Source: Gemella haemolysans (GTDB lineage Bacteria > Bacillota > Bacilli > Staphylococcales > Gemellaceae). From it: a stretch of DNA of 64,000 bases. Position numbers and translations under genes: made by a program. The DNA is taken from assembly GCF_001553035.1 (NCBI RefSeq), contig NZ_KQ959924.1, positions 1-64,000 on the forward strand. The letters are read 5' to 3'. This document shows positions 1-7,687 of this stretch, one piece after another. The first letter of the stretch is position 1. The number at the start of each line of letters is the position of its first letter. The notes under the pieces are model-generated. The model saw only the letters and a list, made by a program, of their open reading frames with translations. It did no database searches and was not told the DNA's origin.

Positions 1-71
1 GAGTTTTCATATACACTTTGTTAAAATTTAGGTCTTTTGGATCAGCCCCAAAGAAATATAGTATAAATTAA
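1..71. other. Window edge, no gene called
   Basis: Both strands carry an open frame across this edge: a plus-strand frame ending in TAA at 69-71, and a minus-strand frame entering from the same side. Either could be the end of a neighbouring gene. The bidirectional terminator that follows fits a convergent plus-strand gene, but too little is visible to choose. Confidence 0.3.
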
Positions 72-105
72 AATAAGATTCCATCCAAAAGGACGGAATC
101 TTATT
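72..105. terminator. Bidirectional intrinsic terminator after fni
   Basis: Inverted repeat with 15-base arms (72-86 and 91-105, one G-U pair), AAAA loop, and U-rich tails on both sides. It begins one base beyond the fni stop codon, so it ends the mevalonate operon and may also end a plus-strand neighbour outside the window. Confidence 0.85.
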
Positions 106-106
106 T

Positions 107-1057
107 TTAAAATTCTATTTTTCTTATTTTTTTATCTAATTCAGAGATATTTCTAGCATTCATTAAGATCATTAAGAATTTAACTTCTTTTTTCCATTTT
201 TCAATTTCTTGAATTAAAGCATCTTTTCCTTCGCTTAAAAGAATTTCTAAGAATATTTTAGAAATACCAACTGCTTTAGCACCTAAAGCTAGACACTTAA
301 CAACATCAAGTGGATTTCGAATACCACCACTTGCGATAATATCAATTTTATCTTTATAGGCATAGGCTGTCTCTAGGCTTTCTGCCGTAGTATAACCAAT
401 TCCTTCTAGGTAAGTTGATTTATCAGTTCTTCGTCCATTTTCGATTCTTGCGAAGTTTGTTCCGCCCATTCCACTGATGTCTACAGCAGGGATATTTAAG
501 TCGATGGCTAGTTTAATAGTAGCTTCATTCATACCAAAACCTGTTTCCTTTAAGATTACAGGAATAGGAGATTTAGAGCTGACTTCTTTTAGGTTAGCGT
601 ACCAACTTTCGAAATTATGATCTCCTTCTGGCATAACAATTTCTTGAAGAGGATTAGTATGAAGTTGAATGTATTTTGCTTGTGATTTTTCGATTGCTTT
701 TAAAACAAGTTTTGGATCTTTATCTAAGCCTAAGTTTACTGAATATCCTTTTGGATAAGCTTCTTCGTCCTCTTTACTCTTAAGAGCAGGAGAGTATGAT
801 CCTGGAAAAAATTTAATTCCACATTTTTCACTAACTTCCATAAAGTCTTGATTAATCTTATTACAATCTTCCCCGCCAGCAGTAATGGCATTTATGAAGA
901 ATGGAAATTCCCAACGGTCACCACAAACTGATGTAGAAGTATCAACATCGTCTAATCCGAATAGGGGGATACTGTTGTAATCAATTGCGTATGAGTCTAA
1001 GCTAGTTACTTTTGTTTTATCAGCAAGTGCCAATCTGATATGGTCTTTTTTTCTCAT
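107..1057 (-). CDS. fni: Isopentenyl-diphosphate delta-isomerase, type 2
   Basis: FMN/NADPH-dependent type 2 isomerase (316 aa) interconverting isopentenyl and dimethylallyl diphosphate, the last step of the mevalonate route in the cytoplasm. The N-terminal RKKDHIRLAL segment, the SGMGGTNFARIENGRR phosphate/flavin region and a C-terminal SGGIRNPLDVVKCLALGA TIM-barrel motif are all visible. At 316 aa it is slightly shorter than many homologues (about 330-350) but appears complete. It is the last gene of a four-gene minus-strand operon, 21 nt after phosphomevalonate kinase, and is followed directly by a terminator. Confidence 0.95.
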   Translation of the reverse strand: MRKKDHIRLALADKTKVTSLDSYAIDYNSIPLFGLDDVDTSTSVCGDRWEFPFFINAITAGGEDCNKINQDFMEVSEKCGIKFFPGSYSPALKSKEDEEAYPKGYSVNLGLDKDPKLVLKAIEKSQAKYIQLHTNPLQEIVMPEGDHNFESWYANLKEVSSKSPIPVILKETGFGMNEATIKLAIDLNIPAVDISGMGGTNFARIENGRRTDKSTYLEGIGYTTAESLETAYAYKDKIDIIASGGIRNPLDVVKCLALGAKAVGISKIFLEILLSEGKDALIQEIEKWKKEVKFLMILMNARNISELDKKIRKIEF

Positions 1058-1078
1058 AATTAATCCTTTCTTAATATA

Positions 1079-2068
1079 TTATAATTTTTCTAAGTTCAGT
1101 TGTAGCTGATACTTATCGTTATTTTTTTCAAATCCTAATACAATGTCACCACTACCTGAACCACTTTGCTTACCAGCCGAATGATTTTCAATATAGTTTT
1201 TCATTGTTTTTGTTTCCATAGGTATTTTTGAGAAACTTTCTAAATAAAGTAGATTTTCTCTAAGCTTTCGTATTGTATTTAAAGCAGATGTAGCATCTGT
1301 TTCTTCTAAATTCTCTTTTAAAGTTTTCACTAGCGTATTAGAAGTTTCAACAAAAACTCTAAATTCTTCTTTGTAGTTGTCTTTATGTTTTTTCCAAAGT
1401 TTTACGTGCTCTTTCGTATCTACAGCTTCACCTGTCCAACGTGCTAGTATGCTTAAATCAGCTTTTGGATAAACTTTCTCAATACGAAGACCATCCCAAT
1501 CTGTATTTATTATTTCTTTAACAGACTTGTCTTGACGTATCATATTATTAACGAATTCAGCATTGAATTTCTCGTAATATGTAATACCGTCATTAATGCT
1601 TGCAGCAACGTCCCCCATAGATCCACTTAGATTATGTTTTATATTGAATAGGGCAACTAGCTTGAAAATAGTTAAATCGTTATAAGATACATTTTCAAAT
1701 GATAATATAGCACGGGCTATAGCCACAAGTACGGCACCAGAAGAACCTAAACCGTATTTTTTATCGTCATTGTGAAGTTCATTATAAATAGTAAGAGAAA
1801 ATGTTTTATTACAACTTGTATATTCTGTTAAAAATAGAATAAATTTTTGAACAAGAGTGAAGTTACTATTCTCTTCATGAAGGCCAACAGAAGTTTTATT
1901 TATAGTATCGAAGATAGTAGTCTCATTACTGTTTTCTACAAATACTGTAATTTTTTTAGGAACACTTGTTATTAGTGCAGAAGCGTAATCCTCTAAAATC
2001 GCATATTCTCCAGCGAGATAGAGTTTACCATAGGCTACTCCATGCATAAAATGATTTTTTTCTTCCAT
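1079..2068 (-). CDS. mvaK2: Phosphomevalonate kinase
   Basis: GHMP-family kinase (329 aa) phosphorylating 5-phosphomevalonate to the diphosphate. The N-terminal GKLYLAGEYAILE strand and the ATP-binding loop YGLGSSGA (residues 105-112) are typical, as is a late GSGSGD glycine motif. Its 5' end overlaps the mvaD stop by 34 nt, implying translational coupling. Two in-frame ATGs are possible, 2068 and 2047. The first has a GAGG with a rather long spacer. The second starts closer to the conserved GKLYLAGEY region. I keep the longer form but am unsure. Confidence 0.93.
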   Translation of the reverse strand: MEEKNHFMHGVAYGKLYLAGEYAILEDYASALITSVPKKITVFVENSNETTIFDTINKTSVGLHEENSNFTLVQKFILFLTEYTSCNKTFSLTIYNELHNDDKKYGLGSSGAVLVAIARAILSFENVSYNDLTIFKLVALFNIKHNLSGSMGDVAASINDGITYYEKFNAEFVNNMIRQDKSVKEIINTDWDGLRIEKVYPKADLSILARWTGEAVDTKEHVKLWKKHKDNYKEEFRVFVETSNTLVKTLKENLEETDATSALNTIRKLRENLLYLESFSKIPMETKTMKNYIENHSAGKQSGSGSGDIVLGFEKNNDKYQLQLNLEKL

Positions 2069-2946
2069 AATTTTGAAATTTCCTCATATAATTTGTCTTG
2101 GTCTTCCCTTAAGTAAAGTACTTTCACATTCGGACCAGCATCCATTGTGAAGTAACATTTATAACCTTTAGAACGTAGTTCTTTTACAATATCCATCGCT
2201 ATATGACTCTCTTCTGTTAAGAATGAGAAGCTAGGAGTAGATGTAGAAGTAGTACCATGCATAGCTAAAGCATTACTTTCTGTAATTTCTCCAATTTTTT
2301 CAAAATCAGCATCTTTTAAAGCTTCTTTCATTAATACGAAATCACTTTTAGCTTTTTCCACCCAAGCATCGAATGTTGTTGATGTTTGAACGCAACGTTC
2401 CATAGCAACACGGCTAGAAATTTTCTTTCTATCCTCGTTAACTACAAGAACCATCATTCCAAAATCTAAAGAACATTCTAATTCTTCAACACTTCCATCT
2501 TCAAGCCATGCAGCAAGTTTATAGAAACTTCGGCAAGATGAACCAGAACCTTCTTTAGCTATTTCAACTAATTCTTTAGTAGTTTTGTTTAATTTAAAAT
2601 ATTCATTACAAGCAAGAACTAAAGCCATAGTACCACTAGAACTTGAAGAAAGTCCTGCAGCAGTTGGTACAGTATTATAACTTCTAATAGTTATAGCTTC
2701 ACGATTAGTTGGTGTGAATTTAGAGATGAACTTAATCATTTTATCTACTTCTTCTTGACTTTGTTTTTCGTCATTGATATAAAATTCATCAATATTATTA
2801 TCATTTTTTTCGATTTTTGTTTTTGATAAAAGATTGTCTAATCTTAAAGAAATATTAGGATTATAAGGTAAGACAGGATCTTTAGATTTTTTTCCCCAGT
2901 ACTTTACTAGGGCAATATTAGCATAACCTAAACTGTAACTATCCAT
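2035..2946 (-). CDS. mvaD: Diphosphomevalonate decarboxylase
   Basis: GHMP-fold enzyme (303 aa) that uses ATP to decarboxylate mevalonate diphosphate to isopentenyl diphosphate. The hallmark N-terminus (ANIALVKYWGKK), the serine-rich ATP loop AAGLSSSSSG (residues 96-105) and the C-terminal MDAGPNVK motif are present. It overlaps mvaK1 upstream by 19 nt and mvaK2 downstream, so the three kinase-fold genes are tightly coupled. It is a little shorter than the usual ~325 aa but has no visible lesion. Confidence 0.95.
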   Translation of the reverse strand: MDSYSLGYANIALVKYWGKKSKDPVLPYNPNISLRLDNLLSKTKIEKNDNNIDEFYINDEKQSQEEVDKMIKFISKFTPTNREAITIRSYNTVPTAAGLSSSSSGTMALVLACNEYFKLNKTTKELVEIAKEGSGSSCRSFYKLAAWLEDGSVEELECSLDFGMMVLVVNEDRKKISSRVAMERCVQTSTTFDAWVEKAKSDFVLMKEALKDADFEKIGEITESNALAMHGTTSTSTPSFSFLTEESHIAMDIVKELRSKGYKCYFTMDAGPNVKVLYLREDQDKLYEEISKLWKKKIILCME

Positions 2947-3734
2947 GATGAATATCCTTTCTCTTTTAATGCATTTTGAATTTCTAATGCATTTTCTTTT
3001 GTTTTGCTAAGACTAATGCAACATCCACCAGCACCACCACCAGTTAGTTTAGCACCGACTGCATTATTATTTTTACAAATTTCTACAACCTCATCGTTAC
3101 TAGCGTGACTTACCCCAAGCTTTTGTAATAAGTCGTGGGCTTTGTACATGTATTGTCCGACAAGATCGATGTCTTTATTTTTTAATGGTTCGATTACTGA
3201 ATCAGTGATTTCACCTAATTCAGCAATATATTTTTCATATTTATTATAATTATCAGCTATATGTTTTAGAGTTTCTTTAGTAATTCCAATAACACCTGTA
3301 TCGATAATTAGTAAATAACTATTTAAGTCAAAATCTAATTCACTAGCTCCTTCTTTTTTAGAAAATAAAAGGGGAGTATCACTAAGTACTTGATTAACAT
3401 CTATACCACTTGGATTGCCGTGAATAAATTTTTCACATTTATTTGCAATTTCTCTTACATTTGGGAGTTTTTTAGCACGTGCAATAGCGATACTTAGAGC
3501 AGCAGAAGATCCTAGCCCACGTCCAACTGGAATAGTGCTAGTTATATTAATTTTTGTTTTTTTATCAATTCCACATGTATCAGCGATAAAACTTAAAATT
3601 TCATCACGTTGTTGAATTGTCTCTGTGTCTTCTAATGTAACTTCGACGTTCATCTGAGGAAGGGGAATAGTTATTCCTTTATATCCATAAACGACGGCAT
3701 GTTCACCGAAGAATATTGCTTTTGCGTGTGTCAT
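2928..3734 (-). CDS. mvaK1: Mevalonate kinase
   Basis: First gene of the mevalonate operon. It is a GHMP kinase (268 aa) making 5-phosphomevalonate. Visible motifs are the N-terminal KAIFFGEHAVVYG, the ATP loop GRGLGSSAAL (residues 71-80) and the C-terminal KLTGGGAGGC. The length is at the short end for bacterial mevalonate kinases. The ATG at 3734 has TTGGAG 11 nt upstream. A perfect sigmaA promoter lies about 90 nt upstream, so the operon mvaK1-mvaD-mvaK2-fni probably has a single start. Confidence 0.95.
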   Translation of the reverse strand: MTHAKAIFFGEHAVVYGYKGITIPLPQMNVEVTLEDTETIQQRDEILSFIADTCGIDKKTKINITSTIPVGRGLGSSAALSIAIARAKKLPNVREIANKCEKFIHGNPSGIDVNQVLSDTPLLFSKKEGASELDFDLNSYLLIIDTGVIGITKETLKHIADNYNKYEKYIAELGEITDSVIEPLKNKDIDLVGQYMYKAHDLLQKLGVSHASNDEVVEICKNNNAVGAKLTGGGAGGCCISLSKTKENALEIQNALKEKGYSSWIVTV

Positions 3735-3826
3735 AAATTTAAAAACTCCAATTTTTATTTAAGTATTATTTTAAGCTATTTAATTAAAAAATAACTAAGA
3801 CTAAAAATACTTTTATATGTACAATA

Positions 3827-3855
3827 ATTATACTTTTAGTATTAGTTTTTGTCAA
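3827..3855 (-). promoter_or_regulatory. Consensus sigmaA promoter of the mevalonate operon
   Basis: On the minus strand TTGACA (3850-3855), a 17-nt spacer and TATAAT (3827-3832): a perfect match in both hexamers, which suggests strong constitutive expression. Confidence 0.85.
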
Positions 3856-3868
3856 ACGTACGAACAAT

Positions 3869-3924
3869 AAAAAAGATGAAATTATACTTGAAATAACAGG
3901 TGTTATAGTGAGTATAATTTCATC
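3869..3924 (-). terminator. Terminator of the CDF exporter gene
   Basis: Perfect 14-base inverted repeat (3875-3888 / 3911-3924) with a nested ATAACA/TGTTAT stem inside the loop, followed on the minus strand by six T residues. It lies directly after the stop of the metal exporter. Confidence 0.9.
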
Positions 3925-3933
3925 AAAATATAT

Positions 3934-4824
3934 TTAATATGTATGACATGGAATACCATGTGGTTCTAAGTGTACTAAAGTTTCACAATAATAGAATTCT
4001 TTAGAGAGTGCTTTTTCAATATTAACAGTAATATCGTGACTTTGTTTAACATTTAAAGAAGGGTCAACTGTAACCGTAATGTCGATAAAATATAATAAGC
4101 CATGAGTTCTACCTTTCGTATCGACTATAGAAGTTACACCGTTGATGTCATTTACAATATTATTAACCTTGTCTATCACTTCAGTATCGACACCATCGGT
4201 AAGAACATGTGTAGATTCTTTAAAAATGCTAACTGATGTGTAAATAATAAGTGATCCAACTATAATTGCGACTACTGAATCAGCTATTGGAATACCGATA
4301 TATGTAGCAATAATACCGATTAATGTACCTATAGAAACAAGGGCATCACTTAGATTGTCAAGTGCGGCAGCTTTAAGTGACTTGCTACCGATTTTTTTAG
4401 CAAGGCGAATATTATAGAAATAAACACCAAGCATAATTACACTAGCTATAAATGCTACAACTGCAGAAAGTATGCTAGGTTGTTCAATCGTTCCTGAAAT
4501 GATTTTTTTTATCGCGTATATTACTACTTCAATTCCAGCGTATAGCATAATGAATGAAGCTATTAATGTCGATATAAGCTCGGCTCTGAAGTGACCATAA
4601 AGGTGATCTTCATCTGCTGGTTTTCTAGAAATTTTCAAACCGATTAGGACACAAACTGATGAAATTACATCGGTAGCATTGTTAATACCATCGGCAACAA
4701 GTGCGGATGATTTAAAAAATATACCAGCGCCAAGTTTTAATACTGTAAGTAGCAAATATGATAAAATACTAAGTTTAGCACCTTGTTCGGCATGTTTTAA
4801 TTTATCAAAAATTGAGTTATTCAT
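3934..4824 (-). CDS. Cation diffusion facilitator exporter, possibly manganese
   Basis: CDF-family membrane antiporter (296 aa) exporting a divalent metal ion. Six hydrophobic segments precede a C-terminal cytoplasmic ferredoxin-like domain. The TM2 site reads DGINNATD and the TM5 site ALDNLSD, giving an Asn-Asp / Asp-Asp set with no histidine. Zinc exporters of the family normally carry His in TM5, so manganese is the likelier substrate (inference). The start is the ATG at 4824, eight nt after AGGAGAG; an upstream in-frame ATG at 4881 lies in the promoter and is rejected. It is monocistronic, with its own promoter and terminator. Confidence 0.85.
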   Translation of the reverse strand: MNNSIFDKLKHAEQGAKLSILSYLLLTVLKLGAGIFFKSSALVADGINNATDVISSVCVLIGLKISRKPADEDHLYGHFRAELISTLIASFIMLYAGIEVVIYAIKKIISGTIEQPSILSAVVAFIASVIMLGVYFYNIRLAKKIGSKSLKAAALDNLSDALVSIGTLIGIIATYIGIPIADSVVAIIVGSLIIYTSVSIFKESTHVLTDGVDTEVIDKVNNIVNDINGVTSIVDTKGRTHGLLYFIDITVTVDPSLNVKQSHDITVNIEKALSKEFYYCETLVHLEPHGIPCHTY

Positions 4825-4852
4825 GGCTTCTCTCCTAAAATAATGTTTTACT

Positions 4853-4881
4853 ATTATAACAGGTTTAAAAAAATTATTCAA
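4853..4881 (-). promoter_or_regulatory. Promoter of the CDF exporter
   Basis: Minus strand TTGAAT (4876-4881), 17-nt spacer ending in TGT (extended -10), TATAAT (4853-4858). The start codon follows about 30 nt after the -10 hexamer. Confidence 0.75.
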
Positions 4882-4973
4882 TAGAAAAAATGTTATTTTT
4901 AAATTAAAATTATTTCTCTTAGGTGAACTTTTATAAAAATTAGCTCGACAAATAGAATAGTCGAGCTAGTTTA

Positions 4974-5615
4974 CTATATCTTTTTAGAATAGTATTTTTT
5001 AAAAGTTAAAAAAATGTATATGCAAGAAAGTGCACTAAAAATTCCAAATAAGTATAAGAAGTTACTTGATACTGTTACTTCTAGAGAAAGATACTCTGGA
5101 AGTAGCTTTAATTTATTTAGAATAGGTATTAGAATAAAAGAAATCTCAAATATAATTAACGAAGAAATATGTATAAACCATTTATTTTTCTCTGTTTTTT
5201 TATAAATTGGTAGGTATAAGCATAATACCAATAATGTTATAGATAATAGTGTTAAAACTGGTTGGATAGTTCTAGAAAATACAGATGGTATTAAAGAACT
5301 AATAATTAATATTAAAAGATAAACTAGAGAAAACCTGAATATTTTCACTTTGTTTTCTTTTGGAAGTTCTACAAGTATTGATGAAGATAATTTGTTTATA
5401 TCATTTCCAAAAACATCGGTAAAACTTTTTCCTTGTTTTTGATATAGTATTAAATCTTGTAATATTTCTAGCAATTCAATTTCTAGTTCTGATTCTTTTT
5501 TTGTATTATTTTTTATCCGACAAGCAACTAAAAGTTCTTCATAATATTTCTTATTATCTTTATTAAGTTGTGATCTAAGTTTGTTATTTTGTTTCATTAA
5601 ATCAGTGATGTTCAT
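4974..5615 (-). CDS. HAAS-domain membrane protein partnered with PadR
   Basis: 213 aa. The first ~90 residues are soluble and helical. The segment LEILQDLILYQKQGKSF followed by FGNDI resembles the HAAS/DUF1129-like cytoplasmic domain commonly encoded beside PadR regulators. About four hydrophobic segments follow (residues ~93-112, 116-135, 146-165, 186-206). It sits 21 nt downstream of the padR-like gene in the same operon. In such pairs the regulator controls the membrane protein; the role of this one is unknown. No enzymatic motif is visible. Confidence 0.7.
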   Translation of the reverse strand: MNITDLMKQNNKLRSQLNKDNKKYYEELLVACRIKNNTKKESELEIELLEILQDLILYQKQGKSFTDVFGNDINKLSSSILVELPKENKVKIFRFSLVYLLILIISSLIPSVFSRTIQPVLTLLSITLLVLCLYLPIYKKTEKNKWFIHISSLIIFEISFILIPILNKLKLLPEYLSLEVTVSSNFLYLFGIFSALSCIYIFLTFKKYYSKKI

Positions 5616-5636
5616 AATAATTTCTCCCTGTGGGCG

Positions 5637-5963
5637 TTATTTATTTTCTAAAATTTTTGTTATTGTAGTACTTATATTTCCCCATACATTTTTAAATGAG
5701 TTTATATACTCTTCACCATTTTTGGTAATTGAATAATATTTTCTAGGAGGTCCAGAGGTACTCTCCTTTAAGTAACTAGTGACCATATGCTCCTTTTCTA
5801 ATTTTAAAAGTAGAGGATAGATAGTTCCTTGGGCAACCATATCGAGCCCATAATTGGAAAGTTGCTCAGTTATTTCGTAGCCGTACATTTCTTTATTTTT
5901 TATTAGCTGTAAAATACATGCTTCTAATGTACCTTTTAGTATTTGGGAAGTGTTTATCTCCAT
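5637..5963 (-). CDS. PadR-family transcriptional regulator
   Basis: 108-aa winged-helix protein of the PadR subfamily 2 type. Visible are the helix-turn-helix region (KGTLEACILQLIKNKEMYGY, residues ~10-29), the conserved QGTIYPLLLKLEKE recognition-helix block and the wing GPPRKYYSITKNGEEY. It is first in a two-gene operon with the HAAS membrane protein, so it probably represses its own operon. The inducer is unknown. The ATG is preceded by AAAGGAG. Confidence 0.88.
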   Translation of the reverse strand: MEINTSQILKGTLEACILQLIKNKEMYGYEITEQLSNYGLDMVAQGTIYPLLLKLEKEHMVTSYLKESTSGPPRKYYSITKNGEEYINSFKNVWGNISTTITKILENK

Positions 5964-6036
5964 TCTGTAACTCCTTTCTTAAGTCTCTATTTATTAATAA
6001 AAAAAGTTATTGATTTACGCTATCTTGTTATACATA

Positions 6037-6065
6037 ATACTATCATAAACAGGTTATCTTGTAAA
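6037..6065 (-). promoter_or_regulatory. Candidate padR promoter
   Basis: Minus strand TTTACA (6060-6065), 17-nt spacer, TAGTAT (6037-6042). A heptamer CAAGATA occurs on both sides of the -10 region and could be part of a PadR operator, but no clear dyad is visible. Confidence 0.45.
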
Positions 6066-6155
6066 GCAAAATAGTTAAATGAAATAACTGCTGAGTATAT
6101 AGTTGAATAGAGGTTTTATAACAAAGAATTGTTTGACAATTCATGTTATTATGGT

Positions 6156-6184
6156 TTGACTAACAAAATAGGTGAGTATATAAT
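6156..6184 (+). promoter_or_regulatory. Promoter placing the start site at the HD-gene ATG
   Basis: TTGACT (6156-6161), 17-nt spacer, TATAAT (6179-6184). The predicted transcription start, about 7 nt after the -10, coincides with the A of the ATG at 6191, so the message may be leaderless. Confidence 0.6.
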
Positions 6185-6190
6185 AAAAAT

Positions 6191-6616
6191 ATGAAACCAT
6201 TTCAAAGTGAAAAAGCCTATGAAATAGCTAAAAAAGCCCACTTAGGACAAGTCGATAAAGCTGGAGAAGCTTATATAAAACATCCTGAAAAGGTGGCTAG
6301 TTTTGTAAAAACAGATGAAGAAAAAGCAGTAGCATATCTTCATGATATTATTGAAGATACAGAACTAACATTAGAAGATTTGGGTGAGTATGGCTTTTCT
6401 AAAGAAGTTATAGAAGCAGTTGATATTATAACTAAAAAGAGGGGAGAAGACTATCAAAGTTATTTAAATTCAGTAAAGAAAAATAAACTTGCTAGAGCAG
6501 TGAAATTAGCAGACTTACGTCATAATTCAGACTTAACAAGATTAGCGAAAGTCACTGAAAAAGATATAAAGAGAAAAGAAAAATATCAAAAAGCTATTGA
6601 TTTTTTAAATTCTTAG
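6191..6616 (+). CDS. Small HD-domain hydrolase, SpoT/MESH1-like
   Basis: 141-aa stand-alone HD-domain protein. It has the N-terminal AKKAHLGQVDKAGEAYIKHP motif (first metal His), the YLHDIIEDT HD pair (residues ~54-62) and KLADLRHNSDL (~106-116), the pattern of the hydrolase half of RelA/SpoT and of small alarmone hydrolases. It may hydrolyse (p)ppGpp or a related nucleotide; the substrate is inferred only from the fold. There is no well-spaced Shine-Dalgarno: the closest, AGGTGAG, is 14 nt before the ATG and would lie upstream of the predicted transcript. Confidence 0.75.
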   Translation: MKPFQSEKAYEIAKKAHLGQVDKAGEAYIKHPEKVASFVKTDEEKAVAYLHDIIEDTELTLEDLGEYGFSKEVIEAVDIITKKRGEDYQSYLNSVKKNKLARAVKLADLRHNSDLTRLAKVTEKDIKRKEKYQKAIDFLNS

Positions 6617-6652
6617 AGGGTGGTAGTTATTAATAATTAGGTATTTACATAT

Positions 6653-6682
6653 AAAAAAGACAAGGCTTAAAAACCTTGTCTT
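6653..6682 (-). terminator. Terminator of tRNA-Leu
   Basis: 9-base inverted repeat (6657-6665 / 6674-6682), followed on the minus strand by a run of T. It lies 8 nt beyond the 3' end of the tRNA. Confidence 0.85.
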
Positions 6683-6690
6683 AATCATTA

Positions 6691-6774
6691 TACCAGCAGC
6701 CGGGGTCGAACCGGCACGATGTTGCCATCGCTGGATTTTGAGTCCAGTGCGTCTGCCAATTCCGCCATGCTGGC
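6691..6774 (-). tRNA. tRNA-Leu (anticodon CAA)
   Basis: 84-nt tRNA on the minus strand. The acceptor stem is GCCAGCA/TGCTGGT (one G-U) with discriminator A. The anticodon stem CTGGA/TCCAG encloses CTCAAAA, anticodon CAA, reading UUG. The long class II variable arm CGATG-GCAA-CATCG and the T-arm GCCGG/CCGGC are present. The 3' CCA is not encoded and must be added post-transcriptionally. Confidence 0.95.
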
Positions 6775-6782
6775 ATAATTAT

Positions 6783-6811
6783 ATAATATCATACATGAAA
6801 GTCATTGTCAA
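6783..6811 (-). promoter_or_regulatory. Promoter of tRNA-Leu
   Basis: Minus strand TTGACA (6806-6811), 17-nt spacer ending TGA (extended -10), TATTAT (6783-6788), a few bases upstream of the mature 5' end. Confidence 0.8.
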
Positions 6812-7068
6812 TTTAGTTAAGTTGATAAAAAAAATTTAGAAATTATCGATAATATTTAATTTAAATTTTAATTACAAAGTTTATAATAAGATAGTAAGAC
6901 TATGTAAAGTAGTAATAGAGTGTATTATTATATGATTTATTTTAACTAATCAAATATAAAAATGTAAGGGTAGAACATAAAGGTTGTGTCTACAAGGATA
7001 GTCAACTGTAAAACAATGTAAAATAAGTGTTTTTAGTTGACAAATTAAAATATTTTTTCAATAGTATA
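6812..7068. other. Intergenic spacer with an imperfect inverted repeat
   Basis: AT-rich gap between tRNA-Leu and spx without an ORF worth calling. It contains an inverted repeat at 7001-7041 (GTCAACTGTAAAAC against GTTTTTAGTTGAC), long enough to fold but without a T-run. A lone TTGACA overlaps its 3' arm. Confidence 0.4.
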
Positions 7069-7097
7069 TTGTAAAACTATAATATATGTAGTATAAT
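7069..7097 (+). promoter_or_regulatory. Promoter of spx
   Basis: TTGTAA (7069-7074), 17-nt spacer, TATAAT (7092-7097), giving a leader of about 50 nt before spx. Confidence 0.65.
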
Positions 7098-7153
7098 TAT
7101 AGGAGTATATAGAATTATAAAAATATTAATGTTATTTTTATAAAGGAGTGTGA

Positions 7154-7558
7154 GTGCTGGTGGTAGTTACGTTGTTTACATCGCCAAGTTGTACTTCTTG
7201 TAGAAAAGCGAAAGCTTGGCTTATTGAAAATGGAATAGACTTTGTGGAAAGAAATATTTTTTCAGAAGCTCTGACAACAAATGAGATTAAAGACATTTTG
7301 TCTATCACGGAGCACGGAACAGAAGATATAATCTCATTCAGATCGAAAACTTTCCAAAAATTGAATTTGGATATTGAAAGTATGTCAATTCAAGAATTAT
7401 ATAAAGTTATTCAAGATAATCCGGGAATGCTTAGAAGACCTATCATTGTTGATGATAAGAGATTACAAGTTGGGTATAATGAAGATGAAATAAGAAGATT
7501 CCTTCCAAAGGAAATAAGAGTAAATCAATTAAAACAAATAAAAAATATGGTTAAGTAA
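7154..7558 (+). CDS. spx: Redox-responsive regulator Spx
   Basis: ArsC-fold global regulator (about 131-134 aa) that binds the RNA polymerase alpha-subunit C-terminal domain and activates thiol-stress genes. The N-terminal redox switch [17 protein letters not shown] contains the CxxC pair. The [12 protein letters not shown] block and the C-terminal [16 protein letters not shown] region match Bacillus Spx closely. Initiation is at a GTG (7154, five nt after GGAG) or the GTG at 7160 (eleven nt). Both are plausible and neither changes the domain. A terminator follows, so the gene is monocistronic. Levels in relatives are set by ClpXP proteolysis. Confidence 0.95.
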   Translation: MLVVVTLFTSPSCTSCRKAKAWLIENGIDFVERNIFSEALTTNEIKDILSITEHGTEDIISFRSKTFQKLNLDIESMSIQELYKVIQDNPGMLRRPIIVDDKRLQVGYNEDEIRRFLPKEIRVNQLKQIKNMVK

Positions 7559-7591
7559 GTACGCCCTGATACTACTTTTTCCGATTAATTT

Positions 7592-7622
7592 AAAGGTTGA
7601 TATTAGGTATCAACCTTTTTTT
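7592..7622 (+). terminator. Terminator of spx
   Basis: Perfect 11-base inverted repeat (7592-7602 / 7608-7618), five-base loop, and a T-rich tail. Confidence 0.92.
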
Positions 7623-7687
7623 ATGAGATGAAATTTAGTAACAATGCTGTAAGAAGTTATACAATAAATAAAAGAAAGAGGTACTTG

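Noticed and set aside
7628-7687. Longer start for cvfB
   Set aside because: The ATG at 7628 lies at the end of the spx terminator and has no ribosome site, whereas 7688 has AGAGGT.
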